A DNA stretch of 64,000 bases from JANYLB01 sp963837715 (lineage in GTDB: Bacteria > Actinomycetota > Acidimicrobiia > IMCC26256 > JANYLB01): the NCBI GenBank assembly GCA_963837715.1, contig CAWIOF010000002.1, positions 1,178,001-1,242,000 of the forward strand, in the 5' to 3' direction. Position 1 is the stretch's first letter. Each line of letters begins with the position of its first letter. The position numbers and the translations under genes are program-made. The notes under the pieces are model-generated. The model ran no database searches, was not told where the DNA came from, and was given only the letters and a program-made list of their open reading frames with translations. Shown here piece by piece: positions 26,699 to 35,304 of this stretch.

Positions 26699-29542
26699 AT
26701 GACGCAATCGTTCGGTCCGGGGGGGCCAGACGCCGAGCACGACCCGACTGCAACGGGGACGACCTTCCCGATCGCCGTCACGGGCATGCACCGGTCGGGG
26801 ACGTCGATGATCACCCGCGCCCTGCACGACTCCGGGTTGCACCTCATCGGCAGCGGCGCCGAGGACCTCATCGACGCCGCCGAGGACAATCCCGAGGGCT
26901 TCTGGGAGAACAAGGCCATCGTCGCCTGCAACGACGACCTTCTCGAGGCCACCGGGGGTTCCTGGGACAACCCACCGGAGCTGCCGCCCCAGGCCGTCGA
27001 CGATCCGCGGGTGGCGAACATCGCCGACGCCGGCACCGCGGCCCTCACTGCGCTGAGTGAGCACGAGCACTGGGGGTTCAAGGACCCGCGCACCTGCCTC
27101 ACCGCAGCCTTCTGGCTGGATCTCCAACCCGACCTGCGCTTCATCATCTGCGTGCGCCACCCCCTCGAGGTGGCCCTCTCGCTGAAGCGCCGCAACCAGA
27201 ACTCCTACTCACTCGGCCTCGCGCTGTGGGAGCGCTACTACGCCACGGTGCTCGAACTGGTCCCGCCCGAGCGACGCGTCGTCACCCACTACGACACCTT
27301 CTTCGTCGACCCCGTCGGCGAGGTCGCCCGCCTGTGCGCGTTCGCGGGGCTCACGCCCGCCGCGCACCGGGTGCGCTCCGATCTGCGCCACCACACGATC
27401 GGCGTCGGCCTCGGGGATGCCGGCGCGAGTCCGAGCCTGCGCGCGCTCTACGCCGACCTCTGCCGCGAAGCCGGCGCCGCTCAACCGGTCGAACCGCCCG
27501 CCGACGAAGGTCGGGTCCGCCGCCTCGTCCTCGACGGCGCCGTCGCCCGTCGCCACGCCGACCAACGCCAGGACGCGATCGACCGGCTCCAGGAACGCGA
27601 AGCCGAGTTCCAACGCGACCGGCTCGCGGGCGAGGAACGCCACCGCGAGCGCGTCCGCGAGCTCGAGACCCAGCTCGCCGCGGCTCGCCGTGAAGGCGTC
27701 GCCCGGCTCGAGACGATGCAGGCGCTCAGCCAGAAGGTCGCCACCACCGAGGCGATCGCCGTCCGCACCGAGGCGAAGGTCGCCGAGATCGACCGTCAGA
27801 GCATGCGCAAGACGACCCGCCGATGGGCCGGGCGGATCAAGCGGAAGACCAAGCGATTCCTCGACGGGCCCGCCCACCAGGCCGTGCACGACGGTCGCCG
27901 TACCGTTGCCCCTGCTGCCAAGGCGGCGACCCGCCGGCTCCCCGACCCGACCCAGCAGCAGCTGCGCCGCGCGAACCGCGTCGTCCGGCGGGGCGTGGCC
28001 GACCCCGTGCCCACCGCGAAGCAAGCGGCCCGCAAGATGGTGCCCACCGCCCGGTCGGCCACCCGGCGGCTCCCCGATCCCGCGCAACAGGCGCTCAAAC
28101 GAGCGTGGCGGGTCGCGCTCCGGTACCAGAGCGGCCGGGTCCGCCGCGTGCTCGCACCGGCGGCGGCACCGAAACCCGTTCCGACGCCGAAGGGTCCCGC
28201 GTTCCGGCAGTGGAAGGACGCCTACGAGCGCACCGTCGCCACGGTGGTGCCCAACGGCGCGCCGTGGCTCGTCATCACTCCCGGGAGCCCCAAGGAGGTG
28301 CGCGACGCGCGCACGCCGCGCGGCACACCCGTTCCCGTCACCGCGAAGGGTCGTCCGTTCGCCGACGACCTGTCGGCCATCGCCCAGCTGGAGGCACTCC
28401 GATACGCCGGGCACCGGTACCTCGTGCTCCCCGAGGGGTCACGGCCGTGGTTCCGTCAACAGGTCGAGCTCCGCGACCACGTCGTGCGCACCTACTGCAC
28501 CGTCGCCGACGCCGATGGCGCGGGAATGGTGTTCGACCTCACCGAACCTGCGGTCACCGGGTCGCGCTCGTTGCGGAGCGAGGTCCGACGACTCGCCGCC
28601 CCGCTCACCGATCCTCCCGCGGTCCTCGACTGGACCGACGTCGACCTCGCCGGTGAGCTCGCCGGCCTGGCGACCTTCCGAGCGCCCGTCGGTGATTCCC
28701 TCCCGTACCTCGACGACAGCGTCGACATCGTCGTCGTCGACGAGGCCCACGACCATGCCGACGCCGTCCGGGTCGCCGCGCTCGGCGTGATCACCGTCGC
28801 CTCCGGAGCCTCGGGCGTCGAGGTGCTCGACGTCGAGGGCGGTTCCGGTCCCGGGTCCGCCGCGCCACGGGTCCTCGTCTGGTCGAGCGCGGCGGGGAGC
28901 GACGCGTGGCGCACCGCGCTCGCGGCCCGCGCCGCGGCGGCGGGTGCCGACCTGCACATCGCAGAGATCGCGGCGGCCGCCCACGGGCTGCCCGACCACG
29001 ACGTGCTGGTGGTCGTCGAGCCGCAGGTGCTGCCGCTTCCCGGCGCGATCGAAGCCGCGGCGGCAATTGCCGCCGCACACCCCGGCGCCGCGGTCTCGGG
29101 CAAGGTGCTGCGCGCCGACGGCCGACTCGAGGCCGCGGGCGGCACGGTGTTCTTCGATCGCTCGGTCGGCCTGATCGCGGGATCCTCGGCCGACGTGCGG
29201 GCCCCGTGGCACGACTACGTCCGGCCCGTGTGCTGGGCCCCCGGTCTCGTCGCGGCCGCGTCGACGCTCTGGACCGAGGTCCCGGGACCGCCGACCCTCA
29301 CCGGTCGCGCGTTCCTCCGGGAGTGGTGCGCCGACGTGTGGGACCACGGTGGATCGGTCGTCTACCAACCCACCGTCGCGGCCGTGCGCGTGGTCGGCGA
29401 CGGGGGCGAACCCTCGGTTCCCCTCCACGCGTCGTCGTGGCAACGGGTGCTCGACCTCCGCCCCGCCCGCCCGAACGACCTGAGCGACGGCGCCTGGCGC
29501 CACCTGCTCGCCCACGACGACGTCGAGGCGTGCCGCGCGTGA
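26699..29542 (+). CDS. Sulfotransferase + coiled coil + glycosyltransferase-like fusion
   Basis: A 947-residue protein. Residues about 22-270 form a sulfotransferase: the PAPS 5'-phosphosulfate loop is VTGMHRSGTSMITRAL and the 3'-phosphate region is RFIICVRHPLEVALSLKRRN. Residues about 275-370 are charged coiled coil. Two copies of ATRRLPDP-QQ-L, at about 410 and 454, form a basic repeat. Residues about 510-620 are an alpha/beta module (LAIITPG-like strand, AQLEALRYAGHRYLVLPEG) shared with the next protein. The C-terminus (about 720-947) looks like a degenerate GT2 domain (SGKVLRADGRLEAAGG). No membrane helix. It probably sulfates a glycan while docked to partner enzymes. The stop overlaps the next start (GTGA). 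Confidence 0.7.
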   Translation: MTQSFGPGGPDAEHDPTATGTTFPIAVTGMHRSGTSMITRALHDSGLHLIGSGAEDLIDAAEDNPEGFWENKAIVACNDDLLEATGGSWDNPPELPPQAVDDPRVANIADAGTAALTALSEHEHWGFKDPRTCLTAAFWLDLQPDLRFIICVRHPLEVALSLKRRNQNSYSLGLALWERYYATVLELVPPERRVVTHYDTFFVDPVGEVARLCAFAGLTPAAHRVRSDLRHHTIGVGLGDAGASPSLRALYADLCREAGAAQPVEPPADEGRVRRLVLDGAVARRHADQRQDAIDRLQEREAEFQRDRLAGEERHRERVRELETQLAAARREGVARLETMQALSQKVATTEAIAVRTEAKVAEIDRQSMRKTTRRWAGRIKRKTKRFLDGPAHQAVHDGRRTVAPAAKAATRRLPDPTQQQLRRANRVVRRGVADPVPTAKQAARKMVPTARSATRRLPDPAQQALKRAWRVALRYQSGRVRRVLAPAAAPKPVPTPKGPAFRQWKDAYERTVATVVPNGAPWLVITPGSPKEVRDARTPRGTPVPVTAKGRPFADDLSAIAQLEALRYAGHRYLVLPEGSRPWFRQQVELRDHVVRTYCTVADADGAGMVFDLTEPAVTGSRSLRSEVRRLAAPLTDPPAVLDWTDVDLAGELAGLATFRAPVGDSLPYLDDSVDIVVVDEAHDHADAVRVAALGVITVASGASGVEVLDVEGGSGPGSAAPRVLVWSSAAGSDAWRTALAARAAAAGADLHIAEIAAAAHGLPDHDVLVVVEPQVLPLPGAIEAAAAIAAAHPGAAVSGKVLRADGRLEAAGGTVFFDRSVGLIAGSSADVRAPWHDYVRPVCWAPGLVAAASTLWTEVPGPPTLTGRAFLREWCADVWDHGGSVVYQPTVAAVRVVGDGGEPSVPLHASSWQRVLDLRPARPNDLSDGAWRHLLAHDDVEACRA

Positions 29543-32500
29543 ACCGTCGTCACGCGCTCGTGGTGCACACCCGCATGCCGGCGTTCGACCGCGACGCGGG
29601 TTCGCAGGTGGTCGATCATTCGATCCGCTTCCTGCTCCGGGCCGGCTGGCAGGTCACGTTCCTCGCCCGCGAGGAACAGGGGGTGGCCGAGGAGCGCCAC
29701 GCGATGCGACTCCGCCAGATGGGCGTCGCGACCCACGCCGGCTTCAGCGCCGCCGAGGGCCTCCTCCGCTCGAACAGCTTCGACCTGGCGCTGATCGCGT
29801 TCTTCGAGCCGGCATCCCAGCTCCTCCCGCTGTTCCGCGAGCACTCCCCCGACACGCGCATCATCATCAACTCGATCGACATCCACTTCCTCCGCAACGC
29901 CCGCCTGTCGTTCGGTCAGGGCGGCGACCTCGGGACTGCGTTCGGGAACGGTGCGACCCAGGAGCTCAACACGTACAACGCGGTGGATGCCGTGATCGCG
30001 GTGTCGGAGAAGGAACGCGAGCTCCTCGCCGACTTCCTCGGCGACGACCGGGTCTTCGCGCTCCCCCTGGCCGAGGAGATCGAACGCTCGCCGTACCCGC
30101 TCTCGGCGCGCCGGGGCATGTACTTCGTCGGCAACTTCCGCCACCTTCCGAACCAGGAGGCCGTGGAGTACCTCGGGGCCGAGGTCCTGCCCATGCTCGA
30201 CGCCGACCTCCTCGCCCGCCATCCCCTCACCGTGCTGGGCAACTGGCTCGACCGGATCGACCTCCGGGTCGAACCCACACCCGGACTGCGACTCGTGGGG
30301 TGGGTCCCGACGATCAAGCCCTACGTCGAGCAGTCGCGCATCGGGGTGATGCCCCTGCTCCACGGCGCGGGAGTGAAGGGGAAGGTCATCCAGTCGATGA
30401 TGGCCGGGACACCGGTGGTCACCACGCCGATCGGTGCGGAGGGCCTCGACCTCGTCCAGGGCGAGCACGCCCTCGTCGCGACCGATGCCGCCGACCTCGC
30501 GGCCGGGATCACTCGGCTTCTCACCGACGACGACCTCTGGCACCACCTCGCCGACACCGGCGCGACCCACATCGAAGGCCGCCACGGCATCGAGCTCGTC
30601 GAACGGCGGTTCGGTGAGATCATCGAGCGGGTGATGAGCCGACGCCGCCGCGCGGGCATGGGCGACGGATCGCACCGGTTCACGGGCACCGACGACGAGA
30701 CCGGCGACGAAGCGATCCGGCGACGGATCCAGATGATCGGCCGACCCGGCGACGTCATCCTCGTCGCCTCCGGTGGCGACGAGATGCTCGTCGACGTCAC
30801 GTCGCACCGGTGCTGGCCGTTCCCGCAGGGACGCGACGAAGCCTCGGCCGGCTACGACCCGGTCGACGGCGCCGCCGCGGTCACCCACCTCGAGGCGCAA
30901 CGGACCCGTGGTGCGCAGTACTTCGTGCTCCCCCGGCCCACGTTCGCCTGGCGCAACCGGTATCCCGAGTTCTTCGAGCACCTCGAGTCGGCCTACCGGC
31001 GGATCCATCAGGACGAGCACGTCGTCGTCTACGACCTCGCCGACCCTGCGTCCGACGGCGTCCGACTCGACGCCATCCCTGCCCTGCGGGTCCGCGTGCT
31101 CGGCACCTACCCGGGCCATCGCACCGGTCCCCGCCCGGATCTGCTCACCGAACTGGCGTCGAGCACGATGCTCCGCGTCGAACAGTCGTGGCGAGCCGAC
31201 GGGTCACCCGACCCCACCGTCGCCTCCGCCCCCGGCGGCGACGACGACGACGCCGACTACGTCGTCATCCTGCGCGACGACGCGATCCTCCCGACCCGGT
31301 TCCTCGACACGCTGATCGCCACCCAGATCACCCTCGGCGTCGACCGACTGCAACCCGCGCACACCGCGGGGCCGGCGGGCGGCCCCCCGATCACCGAACG
31401 CCACTTCGGGACCGTCGCCCGCGAGGTCGACGCCGTCACCACTCTCCCCGTGCTCTCGGTGCGATCCGGCGCCGGGAACACCGGACCGGTGACCCTCGCC
31501 GACACCGTCACGGTCGGGCTCCGTCGCCCGCTGCCGGAACAATCAGGCGACCAGACCCGCGCGAACGAGTACGTCCGGCGGGCCTGGGTCCTCGGCCCCG
31601 ACCGCCGACCCGAGGTGTTCGTCAGGCCCGAGCCGACGACGACGCCACGGATCAGCGTGCTCATCGCGACCTACGACCGACCCGAGCTCCTGCGCTCGTG
31701 CCTCGCCTCGTTCGCCGACCAGACCATCGACCGCAACGACTACGAAGTCGTCGTCGTCGACGACGGCTCGGAGAGCGACGACCTCGCCAAGGTGCTCGAC
31801 GAGTTCGCCGACGAGCTGCACGTGGTGGGGCTGCGGATCGAGCACGCCGGACGCAGCGCGGCGAAGAACCACACCGTGCTCCTCGCCCGCGCGCCGATCG
31901 TGTTGTTCTTCGACGACGACGACCGCGCCGCGCCCGACTACCTCGAGCGCCACCTCGCGGGCCACGGAGCCAAGCCCGCCGAGGGCGTGGCCATCCTCGG
32001 ACACACCGACTGGGCGCCCGAGCTCGAGCTCACACCGTTGATGCACTACATCACCGACGTCGACCGGTTGATGTTCGCCTACGAGCGCCTCGGCGACGGC
32101 CAGGTGCTCGACTGGCGCGGGTTCTGGGAGGGTCGCATCTCGTGCAAGCGTTCGCTCCTCCTCCGCCACGGTCTCCACGACCAACGACTCAACTACTCCA
32201 TCGACGTCGAGATGGCGTGGCGGCTCGCACCCTCGGGACTTCGCGTCGTCTACGACTCGTCGGCCCGCAGCCTCATGGCCCGGCCGATCGACTTCGACGC
32301 GTTCTGCGACCGCACGCAGGCCAAGGGCCGCGCCCACGCGCTCATCGCATCGCTGCATCCCGGCACCGAGATCGCAACCCGGCTGAAGCTCGGCGATGCC
32401 GCTCGCCTCTGGTCCGAGCAGGGCGCCGGTGAAGCCCGCCTCCGCAGCCGCGTCGCCGAGCTGGAATCGCGCGCCCCGACCGATGAGACCGCGCTCGCCG

Positions 32501-33393
32501 AGCTCCACACGGCGTACCGGGAGACGTTCCGGCTCCTGAACGCCAAGGGGGTCGCCGGCGCGACCGAAGGTGGACCGTCCGAGTCGGGGAGATCGATGTC
32601 CGAGAAGCCCACGACCGTGACCCCGCTGCTCCATTCCGATCCGGAGCTCGTGCACGACGGCTCTCCACCCGGGGCCGGGGGTGAGCCCCGGCTCAGCATC
32701 ACCATCCCGGTGTGGAGCCGCACCCCGGCGTTGGCCGCGATGGCCCGCTCGACCATCGAGCGGATCTGGGAGGTGGCGCGCGTCCCCACCGAGGTGGTCG
32801 TGATCGACAACGGTTCGCCGTATGAGATCCCGCTTCCCGCCAAGGTGTACCGCTACGACGAGAACCGCGGCGTGTCCGTCGGGTGGAACACCGGCATCCG
32901 CCTGTCGAGCGCGCCCGTGTTCGTGGTGCTGAACAGCGACTGCCGGGTCGAGCCCGGCTGGGACGAAGCGCTTCTCGAAGCCGCGACCGACGGCCGCCGC
33001 ATCGCCTTCCCCTACACCGACCACTGCGACGGCCTCGGCTTCGCGCAGCCCGACCAGGCCGGCACCGCCGGCTGGTGCTTCATGATGACCCGCGCGGTGT
33101 ACGACGAAGTCGGCCCGTTCGACGAGTGGTTCAGCCCCGCGTACTGCGAAGACACTGACTACTGGCACCGCGCGTGGCAACTCGGCATCGAGCTCGCCCC
33201 CGTGCCCGCGGCCCGCGTCGTGCACGCGCGCCGAACCAGCGCCACCGCCGGTGCCGACCTCCTGTTGCAGGCCCACCGGCTCAAGTACGGGTGGAAGCAC
33301 GATGTCGATCCCCTCCGGGCGCCGCCCTACTACCACCGCGAGTTCCACGATTACGTCGGCACGTTCAGCCCGCCGCTTCCCGCGTCCCGATGA
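29539..33393 (+). CDS. Triple glycosyltransferase fusion (GT-B + GT2 + GT2)
   Basis: A 1284-residue protein. Residues 1-375 are a GT4-like GT-B domain (RRHALVVHTRMPAFDRDAGS, MYFVGNFRHLPNQEAVEYLG, KVIQSMMAGTPVVTTPIG). Residues about 400-507 are an alpha/beta module with VTHLEAQRTRGAQYFVLP, shared with the preceding sulfotransferase fusion. Residues about 700-930 are a GT2 domain (ISVLIATYDRPELLRSCLAS, metal motif FFDDDDRAA). After a coiled linker, residues about 1050-1284 are a second GT2 domain (NRGVSVGWNTGIRLSS, VLNSDCRVEPG, YCEDTDYWHRAW). GTG 29539 overlaps the upstream stop by four bases. Such fusions can build a repeat unit in one polypeptide. Specificities unknown. Confidence 0.75.
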   Translation: MNRRHALVVHTRMPAFDRDAGSQVVDHSIRFLLRAGWQVTFLAREEQGVAEERHAMRLRQMGVATHAGFSAAEGLLRSNSFDLALIAFFEPASQLLPLFREHSPDTRIIINSIDIHFLRNARLSFGQGGDLGTAFGNGATQELNTYNAVDAVIAVSEKERELLADFLGDDRVFALPLAEEIERSPYPLSARRGMYFVGNFRHLPNQEAVEYLGAEVLPMLDADLLARHPLTVLGNWLDRIDLRVEPTPGLRLVGWVPTIKPYVEQSRIGVMPLLHGAGVKGKVIQSMMAGTPVVTTPIGAEGLDLVQGEHALVATDAADLAAGITRLLTDDDLWHHLADTGATHIEGRHGIELVERRFGEIIERVMSRRRRAGMGDGSHRFTGTDDETGDEAIRRRIQMIGRPGDVILVASGGDEMLVDVTSHRCWPFPQGRDEASAGYDPVDGAAAVTHLEAQRTRGAQYFVLPRPTFAWRNRYPEFFEHLESAYRRIHQDEHVVVYDLADPASDGVRLDAIPALRVRVLGTYPGHRTGPRPDLLTELASSTMLRVEQSWRADGSPDPTVASAPGGDDDDADYVVILRDDAILPTRFLDTLIATQITLGVDRLQPAHTAGPAGGPPITERHFGTVAREVDAVTTLPVLSVRSGAGNTGPVTLADTVTVGLRRPLPEQSGDQTRANEYVRRAWVLGPDRRPEVFVRPEPTTTPRISVLIATYDRPELLRSCLASFADQTIDRNDYEVVVVDDGSESDDLAKVLDEFADELHVVGLRIEHAGRSAAKNHTVLLARAPIVLFFDDDDRAAPDYLERHLAGHGAKPAEGVAILGHTDWAPELELTPLMHYITDVDRLMFAYERLGDGQVLDWRGFWEGRISCKRSLLLRHGLHDQRLNYSIDVEMAWRLAPSGLRVVYDSSARSLMARPIDFDAFCDRTQAKGRAHALIASLHPGTEIATRLKLGDAARLWSEQGAGEARLRSRVAELESRAPTDETALAELHTAYRETFRLLNAKGVAGATEGGPSESGRSMSEKPTTVTPLLHSDPELVHDGSPPGAGGEPRLSITIPVWSRTPALAAMARSTIERIWEVARVPTEVVVIDNGSPYEIPLPAKVYRYDENRGVSVGWNTGIRLSSAPVFVVLNSDCRVEPGWDEALLEAATDGRRIAFPYTDHCDGLGFAQPDQAGTAGWCFMMTRAVYDEVGPFDEWFSPAYCEDTDYWHRAWQLGIELAPVPAARVVHARRTSATAGADLLLQAHRLKYGWKHDVDPLRAPPYYHREFHDYVGTFSPPLPASR

Positions 33394-33420
33394 AGCCCGC
33401 CAGATGAAGCCCGCCAGATG
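33390..33420 (+). repeat. Tandem 14-bp repeat making two ATGA-linked mini-ORFs before a sulfotransferase gene
   Basis: ATG codons at 33390, 33404 and 33418 are spaced 14 bases apart because ATGAAGCCCGCCAG is repeated. The first ATG overlaps the upstream stop (ATGA). Reading from it gives Met-Lys-Pro-Ala-Arg-stop, whose stop overlaps the second ATG; the second gives the same pentapeptide, whose stop overlaps the third ATG. Only the third frame opens the sulfotransferase. Confidence 0.85.
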
Positions 33421-34017
33421 AAGCCCGGCGGCATCGACCCCGACCGACCGCGCGTGTTCGGCATCGGCCTGAACAAGACCGGCACGTCGTCGTTCCACGA
33501 CGCCGTGACGATCCTCGGCTTCGAGAGCCTCCACTGGGGTGGTCCCTCGGTTCGGATCGCGGTCGAGCGCGCCGCGGCCGCGGGTCGACCGCTCCTGTCC
33601 GGCCTCGACCCGGCTTACGAGGCCTTCTCCGACATCCTGGCGCTGAGCACCAACTTCGCCGTGCTCGACGAGCAGTATCCCGGGAGTCGGTTCGTGCTCA
33701 CGGTCCGGCCCATCGACGAGTGGATCGACAGCCGCCGACGGCACGTGGAGAAGAACATCCGCCGCAAGGCCGCCGGTGAGTACGACGGAAGCTTCCTCGT
33801 GGTCGACGAAGCCGGGTGGCGGGCCGAATGGGAGCGGCACACCGCCGCGGTGCGGCGGTACTTCGCCGGCCGCCCCGACTACCTCGAGCTCGACCTCGCG
33901 ACCACCGCCGGGTGGGAGCCGCTCTGCTCGCTCCTCGACGTGCCGACGCCGGCTGAGCCCTACCCGTGGGCCAACCGGGACCCCGTCGTCCACGGCCCCG
34001 CGGGGGACTCGGCATGA
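33418..34017 (+). CDS. Small sulfotransferase-fold protein
   Basis: A 199-residue P-loop protein. The PAPS-binding loop is FGIGLNKTGTSSFHDA and the 3'-phosphate contact is in FVLTVRPIDEWIDSRRRH, both as in the short Sulfotransfer_4-like family. It has about the family's usual length. Start choice: the ATG at 33418 is the only one of three tandem ATGs in frame. It is very similar along its whole length to the protein at 34699, so the two are tandem duplicates around a methyltransferase. Role inferred: sulfation of a sugar or lipid in the glycan pathway. Confidence 0.75.
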   Translation: MKPGGIDPDRPRVFGIGLNKTGTSSFHDAVTILGFESLHWGGPSVRIAVERAAAAGRPLLSGLDPAYEAFSDILALSTNFAVLDEQYPGSRFVLTVRPIDEWIDSRRRHVEKNIRRKAAGEYDGSFLVVDEAGWRAEWERHTAAVRRYFAGRPDYLELDLATTAGWEPLCSLLDVPTPAEPYPWANRDPVVHGPAGDSA

Positions 34018-34069
34018 CCCCGACGGTTACGCTCCGTGACCGGACCACGACCAGGGGGCACCCAGCGCG

Positions 34070-34702
34070 ATGACGATCGAGCAGGCCAACGCCGTGATCG
34101 ACGAGAAGCCGTACCTCCACGTCGATCGCGACGGAAAGCCGAAGGACGGGGGCTTCAATCGGCGACTCGGCGACCGGTTCATCACCGAGCTGGCCCCGCT
34201 CGACCGTCCCCGCATCGCGGAGACGGGGACCGGGTGCAGCACCCTCGTCTTCCTCAGCCTCGACCCCGGATCGGTCATCAGCATCTCCCCCGCGCCCGAG
34301 TTGCACGACCGCACCCGAGCCGAGGCCGAGGCCCGCGGGATCGATCTCGCGCCCGCCCGCTTCGTCGACGACCGCTCCGAGACGGCGCTCCCACTCCTGG
34401 CCCTCGTCGAACAGATCGAGATCGACGCTGCGTTCATCGACGGCAACCACGGCTGGCCCGCGGTGTTCGTCGACTTCTGCTATCTGAACCGCATGCTCCG
34501 GCCCGGCGGCCTGATGTTCATCGACGACGTGCAGATCTTCGCCGTCGCGCAGCTGGTGTGCCTCCTGCGCGAACAGCAGCCGCACTACGAGTTCGTGAGC
34601 ATCGACGGCAAGATGGCGACCTTCCGCAAAGGTCTCGACCTGCCGTACCTCCCCGACTGGCGCAACGAACCCTTCATCACCTCCAGCACGGCCACGGCAT
34701 GA
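34070..34702 (+). CDS. Class I methyltransferase-fold protein (Methyltransf_24-like)
   Basis: A 210-residue protein. Motif I is degenerate: RIAETGTGCSTLVFLSLDPG in place of the usual glycine loop. IDAAFIDGNHGWPAVFVDF and GGLMFIDDVQIFAV are hallmarks of the Methyltransf_24 group, which often have metal-dependent O-methyltransferase activity. The ATG at 34070 lies 52 bases after the sulfotransferase; TACGCT (34028-34033) could be a -10. The stop overlaps the next start (ATGA). It probably methylates a glycan hydroxyl, which is inference. Confidence 0.65.
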   Translation: MTIEQANAVIDEKPYLHVDRDGKPKDGGFNRRLGDRFITELAPLDRPRIAETGTGCSTLVFLSLDPGSVISISPAPELHDRTRAEAEARGIDLAPARFVDDRSETALPLLALVEQIEIDAAFIDGNHGWPAVFVDFCYLNRMLRPGGLMFIDDVQIFAVAQLVCLLREQQPHYEFVSIDGKMATFRKGLDLPYLPDWRNEPFITSSTATA

Positions 34703-35295
34703 GCACCAGGCAACGACCCGACCGACCGCGGATCTTCGGGATCGGCCTGAACAAGACCGGCACCTCGTCGTTCCACGAGGCGCTGACCGTCCTCGGCTTC
34801 CAGAGCCTGCACTACGGAGGCCAGGCCGCCGCCGACTCGGTCCAGCGTGCGATCGACGACGCGGCGCCGCTGCTCGCGAACCTTGATCAGCGCTACGACG
34901 CCTTCTCCGACATCGGGTTGCTGAGCCGCCGGTTCCAGATCCTCGACGAGCAGTACCCCGGCAGTCACTTCGTGCTCACGGTCCGGCCCTTCGACGACTG
35001 GATCGACAGCCGCCGCCGGCACGTCGAACGAAACATCGCCGCGAAGCGCGAAGGCAGGTACCGCGGCACGTTCCTCGTCGTCGACGTGGAGAAGTGGACC
35101 CTCGAGTGGGAGACCCACATGGAACGCGTCCACCGGTACTTCGCCGGCCGCGACGACTTCCTCGAGGTCGACTTCACCCGGGACGCCCGATGGGGCCCCC
35201 TCTGCACGCTCATCGGCGTCGCCGAGCCCGACGTCGCGTTCCCCTGGTCGAACCGCGACAAGGCCCTCCACTCGCCCGACACAACCGACGGATAG
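34699..35295 (+). CDS. Small sulfotransferase-fold protein, paralogue of the one at 33418
   Basis: A 198-residue P-loop protein with IFGIGLNKTGTSSFHEALTV as phosphosulfate loop and FVLTVRPFDDWIDSRRRHVE as 3'-phosphate region. Most positions are identical or similar to the protein encoded at 33418, including the DEQYPGS segment, so one gene arose by duplication of the other. The ATG overlaps the stop of the methyltransferase by four bases (ATGA). The two copies may have diverged to sulfate different positions. Confidence 0.75.
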   Translation: MSTRQRPDRPRIFGIGLNKTGTSSFHEALTVLGFQSLHYGGQAAADSVQRAIDDAAPLLANLDQRYDAFSDIGLLSRRFQILDEQYPGSHFVLTVRPFDDWIDSRRRHVERNIAAKREGRYRGTFLVVDVEKWTLEWETHMERVHRYFAGRDDFLEVDFTRDARWGPLCTLIGVAEPDVAFPWSNRDKALHSPDTTDG

Positions 35296-35304
35296 GCCGA
35301 GCCC

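Noticed and set aside
29539..33393. Splitting the triple glycosyltransferase into two genes at the internal Met near 32596
   Set aside because: The frame is continuous and no stop or ribosome site of note separates the domains; the linker is charged, as in other fusions of this locus. A split cannot be fully excluded.
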